A DNA stretch of 64,000 nucleotides from a virus. The stretch lies in IMG/VR virus record IMGVR_UViG_3300032236_001259, positions 1-64,000 of that record; one strand, given 5' to 3'. The notes beneath the pieces were generated by a model, which saw only the letters and a program-made list of their open reading frames with translations, had not been told where the DNA came from and did no database searches. The translations under genes and the position numbers were made by a program. Shown in pieces: positions 22,154 to 28,636 of this stretch; position 1 is the stretch's first letter; every line of letters starts with the position of its first letter.

Positions 22154-22201
22154 GTTCTTAGCCCACGACTCGAACGTGGCGTGTCCCATCTGATGCTAAG
22201 A
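22154..22201 (-). ncRNA. tRNA-like acceptor/T-arm minihelix without D and anticodon arms
   Basis: Leftward strand: TCTTAGC and GCTAAGA form a perfect 7-bp acceptor stem; the T arm CCACG, TTCGAGT, CGTGG is perfect; only 15 bases separate the first acceptor strand from the T arm. Alternatively TCTTA/TGGGA could be an anticodon stem of a tRNA whose 5' half is missing. It sits directly between the 22234-22791 gene and the candidate large RNA, in the same transcript orientation. Confidence 0.55.
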
Positions 22202-22233
22202 TTTGAAATATGGATACGGCGGCGGGTTAATAA

Positions 22234-22791
22234 TTAATTGTTTAATAACGCTTTTGCTTTCTTCTGCTCTATGCGGCGAACCTTCGCAGCCTCCGCGTTG
22301 AGAGCAATACGAGCCTCTAACTGCTCATTGAATACACTTGATTTTGCGTCCTCTCTAACGAAGCGTGAAGCATATCTAACATTTCTCAACTGTGCTTTAG
22401 CCTGTGCAGCTATCTGTTCAGTAGTGAATGCTGTTTGATCTTTGAACACGCCGTTCTTATCAGTCGACTTCATAAACTCCAATGCTGCATCCTTATCAGA
22501 CATAGCAAAGTTTGACATGATGGTTTCACGTATGATACCAAAATCCAATCGGAAGTTAAGAAAGTCCTGTGAACATAACTTCTTTGCCAATGCTGTTGGT
22601 AATTCAAAATCCCCGATGGTTACCTTTGGTGCATCATACTGTGAATTCATTACACCGAATGCGAAATGTAAAACTACACCGATTGCTCTCTTTAACGTTT
22701 CACCTTCAAACGTTTCTTCTATCGGTTTAATGAATATCGCTTTCTTACTAGATGAAAAATCATTCTCAATCTTAATAGATACTGTTTTCAT
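22234..22791 (-). CDS. Unknown basic helical protein behind three tandem promoters
   Basis: 185 residues. Beta-rich N-terminal part (VSIKIENDFSSSKKAIFIKP), a middle with VTIGDFELPTALAKKLC, and a long basic, alanine-rich C-terminal helix (LEARIALNAEAAKVRRIEQKKAKALL) that could bind nucleic acid, written here as landmarks. Its base composition is visibly less AT-rich than its neighbours, as in highly expressed genes. It is the first and only protein gene of a leftward unit that begins at the promoters 22882-23067 and runs into the non-coding RNA. It may act with that RNA. No family recognised. Confidence 0.75.
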   Translation of the reverse strand: MKTVSIKIENDFSSSKKAIFIKPIEETFEGETLKRAIGVVLHFAFGVMNSQYDAPKVTIGDFELPTALAKKLCSQDFLNFRLDFGIIRETIMSNFAMSDKDAALEFMKSTDKNGVFKDQTAFTTEQIAAQAKAQLRNVRYASRFVREDAKSSVFNEQLEARIALNAEAAKVRRIEQKKAKALLNN

Positions 22792-22856
22792 AACTTTAAA
22801 TGGTTGTTATGCCACCGTATGCCATATTTCAAAGAACTTATCTATACTCATGTGTT

Positions 22857-22906
22857 GTTAGGGCTTATCCTAACCGCACAACAAAGATAAAGGTACATTC
22901 TGTTAA
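22857..22906 (-). promoter_or_regulatory. Tandem promoter module 1 with 5' hairpin
   Basis: Leftward strand: TTAACAGAATGTACC, then the -7 box TATCTTTG (22889-22882, fitting TAnnTTTG), 7 bases, then the hairpin GTTAGG-ATAAGC-CCTAAC. The start site should fall just before the hairpin, so the mRNA would begin with it. Confidence 0.7.
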
Positions 22907-22930
22907 CGTGGTGTTAATTTCATTCTCACT

Positions 22931-22980
22931 GTTAGGGCTTATCCTAACCGCAAAACAAAGATAAGGGTACATTCTGTTAA
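22931..22980 (-). promoter_or_regulatory. Tandem promoter module 2 with 5' hairpin
   Basis: Same layout as module 1: TTAACAGAATGTACCC, -7 box TATCTTTG at 22963-22956, 7 bases, hairpin GTTAGG-ATAAGC-CCTAAC at 22931-22948. Nearly identical to module 1 over 50 bases while the sequence between modules is unrelated. Confidence 0.7.
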
Positions 22981-23032
22981 CACTATGTTAAAACCTAAAA
23001 AGAACTAAATGTTAAACAAAGGTTAAAATTTG

Positions 23033-23084
23033 GTAGGGGGCTTATCCCCGACCGCAAAACAAAGATAAGGGTACATTTTGTTAA
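23033..23084 (-). promoter_or_regulatory. Tandem promoter module 3 with compensated hairpin
   Basis: TTAACAAAATGTACCC, -7 box TATCTTTG at 23067-23060, 7 bases, then GTCGGGG-ATAAGC-CCCCTAC. Compared with modules 1 and 2, both strands of the stem changed together (TAGG/CCTA to GGGG/CCCC) while the loop stayed the same, which supports selection for the RNA or cruciform structure. Confidence 0.7.
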
Positions 23085-23099
23085 TAAAAAGTTAAGACT

Positions 23100-23384
23100 T
23101 TTTGTACCTACGAAAACCGTCGTAGGCTGGGGATAGCGCAGCTTACTCTTCCTATCGCGCCCCATTTTACAGCCATCCTCAATATATACATATATACGCC
23201 CCCCGCTACGCTCCCCCACATATTCGCTCCCATACTCGCCTCCCCATACTCACCCCATACTCACCCACTACAAAGCCACACCGTGCCCCCACATTGCGAT
23301 CCCCGTTTCACCTACACACTTTTTTACCTTTAAAAAGCACAACCCCCCTATAAAAAATTTCCAAAAATTTTACGCCCCTATTGG
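23100..23384. other. Non-coding C-rich / G-rich strand-asymmetric segment
   Basis: No credible gene. The rightward strand is rich in C runs with repeated CCATACTC units (23229-23270), so the leftward strand has GGG runs separated by TGAGTAT and could form a G-quadruplex. It also contains a CCTACG/CGTAGG inverted repeat at 23106-23126. A replication origin, packaging site or transcription-roadblock function is possible; the sequence does not decide. Confidence 0.45.
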
Positions 23385-23400
23385 AATATTTATAATAAAT
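23385..23400 (+). promoter_or_regulatory. Late-promoter-like motif upstream of 23452
   Basis: AATATTTATAATAAAT, a variant of the ATATTTATATA motif, 51 bases before the TTG start of the rightward gene. Confidence 0.4.
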
Positions 23401-23451
23401 CGGTGTATACAGATCGAATTTTATATAATACAAATTATTAAAATACAGACA

Positions 23452-23820
23452 TTGAGTGATCTTTTAAGCATAGATTGGTACTATCAGTCGCCTATTGACT
23501 TGGAGCATAAACAATATGTACTATTAGGGTATTTACAGAAAGTGGACAAATCTTTCATGGAGAAGAAGCTATCTCCACATCTGATGCATCTGCATAAGAT
23601 AATCTACGAGCTTAATAAGTTTGAATCTGATATTAGCTCCTTCGTAAGAGCCCTGGAAAAGAACAGATATATTCATTTCACGGATCACTCTTTAAAAGGA
23701 ATCGACAACAGCCATATAGAAACTATACGGTCTGTCGTCGATTTTAGTGTTCCTCAATTGAAAACTAGGATGGACCTAGGTTATAATATCCTTACTAAGA
23801 ACAATCAGTTTTTGTACTGA
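23452..23820 (+). CDS. Conserved T4-type phage protein of unknown function
   Basis: 122 residues read from a TTG codon; no ATG is available upstream in frame. Landmarks are DWYYQSPIDLEHKQYVLLGYLQ, split as SPIDLEHKQYVLLGYLQ, KKLSPHLMHL, and a C-terminal VPQLKTRMDLGYNIL with final LY. I recall similar proteins in large marine myoviruses, where they have no assigned role. It is a lone rightward gene with a late-type motif upstream, and its 3' end overlaps the convergent next gene by 26 bases. Confidence 0.7.
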   Translation: MSDLLSIDWYYQSPIDLEHKQYVLLGYLQKVDKSFMEKKLSPHLMHLHKIIYELNKFESDISSFVRALEKNRYIHFTDHSLKGIDNSHIETIRSVVDFSVPQLKTRMDLGYNILTKNNQFLY

Positions 23821-23983
23821 GCTCTTTTCTTATATTGGCTAGCTCTTCCCTCTTTTCGTGGTACTCGTCGCCTTGGGTGGCCTTGTGGCCCCTGATGTTG
23901 GCTATAGTGATTTCGTATTCTAATTCGCATATGCGCCTAACTCTGGGGTCGGTGGACAATATCCACCATGAACTATTACTCAT
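23795..23983 (-). CDS. Small charged helical protein
   Basis: 62 residues, highly charged and helical (RRICELEYEITIANI, YHEKREELANIRKEL). Overlaps the end of the rightward 23452 gene and, at its start, the end of the next leftward gene by eight bases, so it is coupled to the RNA-repair operon upstream. No family recognised. Confidence 0.6.
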   Translation of the reverse strand: MSNSSWWILSTDPRVRRICELEYEITIANIRGHKATQGDEYHEKREELANIRKELSTKTDCS

Positions 23984-24224
23984 GCTTAGTCTGTTTTATC
24001 TCTATCGTTATGCCGGCAGAGCCGGATGATATTCGGTACGAATTGTACCGGTTATCGTTAATCCAACCATAGTCTCTAAATCGGAATATAATGGCTAATT
24101 TGCCCTCGAAAATGCCATAGATGGCATTATCTGCGTAATCTATAGTTGGGTGCGTTATTAGGCCTAATTTCCATGAATTTATGAACTCTTCTTCTAACTC
24201 TTCTGGTCTAATAAATATTAACAT
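23976..24224 (-). CDS. Small protein of unknown function, downstream of the RNA ligase
   Basis: 82 residues, alpha/beta, beginning MLIFIRPEELEEEFI, with FEGKLAIIFRFRDYGW in the middle. It lies two bases from the ligase stop, so it belongs to the same transcript and may have a related role. No motif recognised. Confidence 0.6.
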   Translation of the reverse strand: MLIFIRPEELEEEFINSWKLGLITHPTIDYADNAIYGIFEGKLAIIFRFRDYGWINDNRYNSYRISSGSAGITIEIKQTKHE

Positions 24225-24226
24225 AT

Positions 24227-25372
24227 CTAGTGGCTGTCGCCCACGTCTTTTTTCTCTGAATAAATACTGTAGTCGGGGTTTATTACCTTGGCTACCTTTG
24301 ATCTCTCCCCGGTGTGGTGCTTGATCACTATACCCTCTTCCGGTATCTTGGTGCCTGGGATGAAGTTATTCATCACAAATATGTCCTGTATAAACTGATT
24401 CCATTCTCCATAATAGAGTACTTTCACGTAGGGTAACTCAAGGATAATCTCGATTATAATCTTAGACATCGTAGGTGCTTCGTATTCACCGTTAATTTTA
24501 ACGTCAAACCCCGCAAACTTAATATCTTTCAAACCATAGTCGTAGTTTTTTTGAATGCCCGCACCGTATATCTCTCCGTATAGTATTAATCCCTGGCCGA
24601 TTACGGAAACCGATTCTCTACGGACCGCTTTCCACAGCTTTTCTTCGATCTTGTATTTGTCGGCTATTTCGTACCACACATTTGTGTCGTAAAACCCCTG
24701 TGAGTCCGAGCCCTTCTCTACGTTGTGAGATCCAACCACAAATTCGTATTCGCTCCAATACCAAGATTCGGGTAAAAAATTAAACTTCTTGCTCACAAAT
24801 ATTTTTATTCTGTCTAGCAAAGAGACTTTCTTCTTTTTGACTATACCGTACCTTGCGTTGGTACCGTGGATCTTACGAGTGATCTCAACCTCGTCCTCTT
24901 CGGTAAAAATTCCTGGAACATTCTTTATGTTCGGGAATTTGTAATAGATATGGAAGTTGGGATTCTCATCGTATCGAACTTTCTTACCTGAAGCTAGCTG
25001 AATTTGTTTTGCTGGTGGCTCGTATTTGAACACGCCTAATATATTCATCACATCGCTGCCTTCTTTTAGTTTGTTGTTATTGCCGTAACTAAAAGGGATA
25101 ATCAGACACTCTGAATATACGCCTTTTAATTTTATGGTTCTAACTCTGTTACCGCTCCTTAAATAATTAGTAACGTCTAGATCTTCTGCTAGCTTTTGAG
25201 GTATGACAGCGTCAGTGGTTGCACATATAACTAAGTCTCCGGCTTGGTAATTACCCTTCTGAGTTATACAGTTCCATCCGTTGATGACTGCGAGTTCTAT
25301 TTTGTCTGCACCTTCTATTGGTTTTATTTCTTTTATTTCTGCTACGAAGCAGCAACTGTTTTGATTTTCCAT
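24227..25372 (-). CDS. RNA ligase of the DraRnl (Rnl5) type
   Basis: 381 residues. A nucleotidyltransferase core follows an N-terminal OB-like domain of about 120 residues. Motif I is RKIHGTNAR with the nucleophilic Lys167; motif III ILYGEIYG at about 263-270, motif IV EEGIVIKH at about 345-352 and motif V VAKVINP at about 360-366 are all present. The N-terminal OB domain is the mark of the Deinococcus DraRnl family, which seals 3'-OH/5'-phosphate nicks in RNA-containing duplexes using ATP. It lies upstream of small genes and downstream of a kinase and a phosphoesterase, forming an RNA-repair cassette. Family call firm; substrate inferred. Confidence 0.85.
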   Translation of the reverse strand: MENQNSCCFVAEIKEIKPIEGADKIELAVINGWNCITQKGNYQAGDLVICATTDAVIPQKLAEDLDVTNYLRSGNRVRTIKLKGVYSECLIIPFSYGNNNKLKEGSDVMNILGVFKYEPPAKQIQLASGKKVRYDENPNFHIYYKFPNIKNVPGIFTEEDEVEITRKIHGTNARYGIVKKKKVSLLDRIKIFVSKKFNFLPESWYWSEYEFVVGSHNVEKGSDSQGFYDTNVWYEIADKYKIEEKLWKAVRRESVSVIGQGLILYGEIYGAGIQKNYDYGLKDIKFAGFDVKINGEYEAPTMSKIIIEIILELPYVKVLYYGEWNQFIQDIFVMNNFIPGTKIPEEGIVIKHHTGERSKVAKVINPDYSIYSEKKDVGDSH

Positions 25373-25435
25373 TTTTAAAAGTTTATTCTGATAATATTTG
25401 GATTGATGCCGTATTAATCTTTTTTAATTGTTTTT

Positions 25436-25837
25436 TCACAAAGATACTTCAAAGCGATTTTTCATTTTGTATAGGGTATCTTCAGGCACTCCGTGAATAT
25501 TAATACCACTGTGTCTGTTCTCTACAATGACACTGAACACTCTGTATCCATACTGCTCTGCTAATTTGTAATAGGCTTCCATCTCCCATTCTTGTGTAAA
25601 CGTATTAGATACCACGATATTAGGAATTGCTAACGAATTCATTCTTCTTTCAACTTCGTTTCTGCACCATTCGTGCGCTTGTCTTAACTTTGTAGCATCG
25701 AAATTATAGTTGCCGTCTGTGTCGTAAAAGAATTTATCCGCTTCACATATAGCGCTCTCTTCTGAGACGATGTGCGCTAATGAGCTCTTACCGCTTCCAG
25801 GCAATCCCCTCAATATTATTAAATTTTTAGTATTCAT
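25436..25837 (-). CDS. Polynucleotide 5'-kinase-like P-loop kinase
   Basis: 133 residues. P-loop GLPGSGKSS at 11-19, CEADKFFYD with the putative base Asp34, then AHEWCRNEVERRM and VVSNTFTQEWEM, as in the kinase domain of T4 polynucleotide kinase and related AAA_33 kinases. It is about the size of the kinase domain alone; the phosphatase domain is missing. Its role would be to add a 5' phosphate to cleaved RNA for the ligase. It overlaps the phosphoesterase gene by four bases, so the two are translated together. Confidence 0.8.
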   Translation of the reverse strand: MNTKNLIILRGLPGSGKSSLAHIVSEESAICEADKFFYDTDGNYNFDATKLRQAHEWCRNEVERRMNSLAIPNIVVSNTFTQEWEMEAYYKLAEQYGYRVFSVIVENRHSGINIHGVPEDTLYKMKNRFEVSL

Positions 25838-26424
25838 CGCACGTTTGTTTTTTCGTTGTGGTGATCGACAAAAGCTATTTCTCTCTTGTCTAAGATATTT
25901 TTAACTTCGGCGAATTTGAAAGGCCTATACTCTCCAAACAATCTATATGCGTTATCCACTCCTACGTCCATGCTCTTACCCCAAGGACTATGTTCTGCAG
26001 ACGCGTGAGAGTGACCGTAGAGGTGCCAATAACCTTTGTGACTGCCTTCCCATATTCTGTGAGAATAGTGCGACATGAATATGTGTTGATTTTCTACAGT
26101 TACGTTTAGCGTATCGCCTGTAAAAGTAAAGTGATCTTTGTACAATTGTTGTTTTGGATCGTGGTTACCTTTGATCCAAAATAAATTCTTACATACAATT
26201 CTCGCTCTCCAATCAGGAGTCAAATCATGTCCACCGAAACAAAAATCACCCAAAAAGAATAAATTATCGTCCTGTCCCACCATATTATTTATATTGTTCA
26301 ACAGAGTATCATTCATCTTTTGAACAGAATCAAAAGTCCTGTATCCAGACTTCCACTTGCTAGTCTTACTACTCGCAATATTAGCGTGATTTAGGTGTAG
26401 ATCTGAGGTGAAAAATGTATTCAT
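25834..26424 (-). CDS. Calcineurin-like metallophosphoesterase
   Basis: 196 residues with all metal ligands of the family: SDLHLNH (Asp8, His10), LGDFCFGG (Asp60), KGNHDP (Asn87, His88), MSHYSHR (His119) and YGHSHAS (His138, His140). Phage and bacterial members remove phosphates or open 2',3'-cyclic phosphates. Next to a kinase and an RNA ligase, it could play the end-healing part that the phosphatase domain plays in T4 Pnkp and the central domain plays in bacterial Pnkp. The substrate is inferred from context. First gene of the cassette. Confidence 0.8.
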   Translation of the reverse strand: MNTFFTSDLHLNHANIASSKTSKWKSGYRTFDSVQKMNDTLLNNINNMVGQDDNLFFLGDFCFGGHDLTPDWRARIVCKNLFWIKGNHDPKQQLYKDHFTFTGDTLNVTVENQHIFMSHYSHRIWEGSHKGYWHLYGHSHASAEHSPWGKSMDVGVDNAYRLFGEYRPFKFAEVKNILDKREIAFVDHHNEKTNVR

Positions 26425-26500
26425 GTTATTTAATTTAAAAAGTAAAGATATAAATAATATTTTGACTTTTCAAACTTTTTTATTGCTTTTTATTTTCGGG

Positions 26501-26890
26501 CTAGGAAATATTGTGACCGCTGGTCGGCAAATCTCTATTATCTATTAAATCCGACACTCTGAGCCCCATTGTATAGCTTTTATAGTTTATGATCTGAAAA
26601 ACTTCTAAATTGTCGTAGTACCAATCAATGATGGCGTTTTTTGGTTGTTCTGTGTTTATGTCCAACACTATGTCACTAAAATTAAAGTAAAAATCACTTA
26701 CTGTGACTATACCACCCACTTCATTTCCTACCCACCCAATAAATTCCATTTCCTGCTTTTCGCAAAACATATCGACGTATTCTTGACACGCAGATTCGTA
26801 TTTCTTTTTTAATTGTTCAATCTTTTTCATTTTGACGTATTCTTGACACGCAGATTCGTATTTCTTTTTTAATTGTTCAATCTTTTTCAT
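26501..26890 (-). CDS. Unknown protein with a duplicated N-terminus
   Basis: 129 residues. The first 20 residues (MKKIEQLKKKYESACQEYVK) are repeated almost exactly as residues 21-40, because of a 60-bp tandem DNA duplication. Either methionine could be the start; the second (26830) gives a 109-residue protein that is probably the original form. The remainder is alpha/beta (WVGNEVGGIVTVSDFYF). No family recognised. Confidence 0.6.
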   Translation of the reverse strand: MKKIEQLKKKYESACQEYVKMKKIEQLKKKYESACQEYVDMFCEKQEMEFIGWVGNEVGGIVTVSDFYFNFSDIVLDINTEQPKNAIIDWYYDNLEVFQIINYKSYTMGLRVSDLIDNRDLPTSGHNIS

Positions 26891-26891
26891 T
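26774..26891. repeat. Perfect 58-bp tandem duplication (period 60)
   Basis: Bases 26774-26831 and 26834-26891 are identical. The unit covers the start codon and first 19 codons of the 26501-26890 gene, so both the gene start and its translation-initiation region are doubled. Confidence 0.95.
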
Positions 26892-26900
26892 GTGTGTCTT

Positions 26901-27986
26901 TTAATTACTTAGTGGTGCTTTAATCGCGGGGTGTGATTGATAATTTTCTAATGCAAAAAAGTCAGGTTTGAATTCATCTATTTTTTCTGCAAATGGTATG
27001 TTTACATCGTTTAAATACCAATACTCATCTTTACATAATAATTTAGGTAAATCAAATGGAAATCTACTTAATTGTTCTTTAGCTTGTTCAATATGATTAT
27101 TATACAAATGAACATCACCTAAGTTACCAATTAATTCTTCAGGAACCATATTTACTTCCTTAGCAATAATCTCAAGTAGCAAACCGTAGGATGCTATGTT
27201 GAATGGTAATCCTAAGAATGTATCCACTGAACGTTGGTTCCACATTAATGAGATTGCTCTGCGAGGTATTCCAAATCCATTATACTCAGCATTCCAATCA
27301 CCACTAAAAGGCCATACATCACAAACATAACCTCTATCTTCAAATATTTTTTTCCTCTCATCTAAACTCAACTCTCTCGTATAAACTTGAAATCCATAAT
27401 GACAAGGTGGTAATACCATTTGGTCTATCTCACCTACATTCCAAGCATTAACCATTAAACGTCTTGAGTCTGGATTTGTTTTTAGTGCAGTAATTAAAAA
27501 GTCTATTTGGTCAAATTGTGATTGGTAAAATTCATCATGACCTAACCATTTCCTCCATTGTGCACCATAAATCGGACCTAAATCACCCCACTTTTTAGCA
27601 AACTTATCATCTGTTTTGATTTTATCTATGAATTGATCCTTAGGTAAATTATAATCAGGATGATGTGCCATTGCATTATTTAATTCGATTTCACGCTTAG
27701 TTATTTTTTGATAATTAACGTACGCATCTCCATCCCAAATATGACAATCGTTATCAACTAAGTATTTGATATTAGTATCACCTCGTAAGAACCATAATAG
27801 CTCTGTTACGATACCTTTGAAGTACATCTTCTTTGTGGTAAGAAGAGGAAAACCTTCAGACATCTTGTGTCTGATCTGTCTACCAAACACTGATAGAGTA
27901 CCCGTACCGGTTCTGTCTCGTTTTTGAATACCGTTATCAAGAATGTCTTGAAGTAGGTCTGTGTATGTTTTATCTAAATTATTCAT
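26901..27986 (-). CDS. thyA: Thymidylate synthase
   Basis: 361 residues, complete ThyA: RDRTGTGTLSVFG at 23-35, FPLLTTKK at 46-53, RRLMVNAWN at 175-183, catalytic Cys195 in PPCHYGFQ, and NIASYGLL at 263-270 then GDVHLYNNH. It converts dUMP to dTMP with methylene-tetrahydrofolate and raises the thymidine supply for phage DNA. A segment of about 40 residues (203-243) between the cysteine motif and RAISLMWNQRS is longer than in E. coli ThyA; other phage and bacterial enzymes also vary here. It is upstream of paralog copy 9 in a leftward pair of genes. Confidence 0.95.
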   Translation of the reverse strand: MNNLDKTYTDLLQDILDNGIQKRDRTGTGTLSVFGRQIRHKMSEGFPLLTTKKMYFKGIVTELLWFLRGDTNIKYLVDNDCHIWDGDAYVNYQKITKREIELNNAMAHHPDYNLPKDQFIDKIKTDDKFAKKWGDLGPIYGAQWRKWLGHDEFYQSQFDQIDFLITALKTNPDSRRLMVNAWNVGEIDQMVLPPCHYGFQVYTRELSLDERKKIFEDRGYVCDVWPFSGDWNAEYNGFGIPRRAISLMWNQRSVDTFLGLPFNIASYGLLLEIIAKEVNMVPEELIGNLGDVHLYNNHIEQAKEQLSRFPFDLPKLLCKDEYWYLNDVNIPFAEKIDEFKPDFFALENYQSHPAIKAPLSN

Positions 27987-27992
27987 GACTTT

Positions 27993-28583
27993 TTATTTTA
28001 CATTCCAAATTTCTATTGGTAAGTATTTTCTACAGATGTCTGCTGTTAGCTTTTGATTTGATTCATAAGCAGCCAAAGCACCCTCAACATCCTCAGCATC
28101 AGCATTGGCAGACCAAGCAGCAGCACAAGCAGTATGAGCAGCCCAATTAGCAGCACGAGCAGCATCATAAGCAGCAGCATCAGCATCAGCAGCATTAGCA
28201 TCAGCAGCATTAGCAGCCGAACAAGCAGCATCAGCACCCCAAGCAGCAGCATCCAATTCTTCTATAGTAATCTTCCCCTCACCAAAAGCGATAGCAGCAT
28301 CGACAGCTTTTAAGCTTCTTTCGTCTGTCATTATATGTCTAACAGTATTTGCACAGTGACCCTTAGCTAGTGTTAACAGTTGTAGATCCTTTGGATTAGT
28401 TTTTGCAAATAGCCACAATAACCAATCTCCTCGATGACAGGTAGAGTAGACTTCTTCCCATGACTTATCAGCTACCCAGTCTTTTGCTTCTTCACAAGCA
28501 TTTAGCTTAACTAAAAGAAGTTGAAATCTTTTTACTTTGTAAAAACGATATGCTCGTTTGAGCAGATTTAGTATTGTTTTCAT
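27993..28583 (-). CDS. Alanine-rich Imm-5-like paralog, copy 9 (with N-terminal extension)
   Basis: 196 residues. Instead of MKELLIKL it begins MKTILNLLKRAYRFYKVKRF followed by QLLLVKLNACEEA, an added basic amphipathic stretch of about 18 residues. The variable part holds many AAD and ADA units with Asn. It lies far from the other copies, just ahead of thyA, so the family has moved around the genome by itself. Confidence 0.85.
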   Translation of the reverse strand: MKTILNLLKRAYRFYKVKRFQLLLVKLNACEEAKDWVADKSWEEVYSTCHRGDWLLWLFAKTNPKDLQLLTLAKGHCANTVRHIMTDERSLKAVDAAIAFGEGKITIEELDAAAWGADAACSAANAADANAADADAAAYDAARAANWAAHTACAAAWSANADAEDVEGALAAYESNQKLTADICRKYLPIEIWNVK

Positions 28584-28609
28584 AACTTTTATTTAATTTA
28601 AAATTTTTT

Positions 28610-28621
28610 GATATTTATATC
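28610..28621 (+). promoter_or_regulatory. Late-promoter-like motif upstream of 28637
   Basis: GATATTTATATC, 15 bases before the ATG of an isolated rightward gene. Confidence 0.45.
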
Positions 28622-28636
28622 TATAAAAATAGAATT

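Noticed and set aside
21341-22201. tmRNA (ssrA) or permuted tmRNA
   Set aside because: A minihelix with T arm is present, but no matching long-range acceptor pairing, no tag-peptide frame ending in ALAA-like residues and no recognisable 5' consensus were found.
22154-22201. tRNA 3'-end attachment site (att) of an integrated phage
   Set aside because: No integrase gene in the window and the gene content is that of a virulent T4-type phage. A short tRNA 3' half alone is not enough.
22857-23084. Spaced direct repeats that could suggest a CRISPR array
   Set aside because: Only three units, with unequal spacing (74 and 104 bases), promoter boxes and compensated hairpins, and no cas genes. The promoter explanation fits every conserved base.
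22995-23219. Leftward 74-residue frame over the promoter repeats and G-rich tract
   Set aside because: It is encoded by the repeat and G-rich sequence and includes the promoter boxes; no protein-like features.
1-28583. Diversity-generating retroelement explaining the variable paralog cores
   Set aside because: No reverse transcriptase, no template repeat, and variation is low-complexity repeat length rather than adenine-directed substitution.
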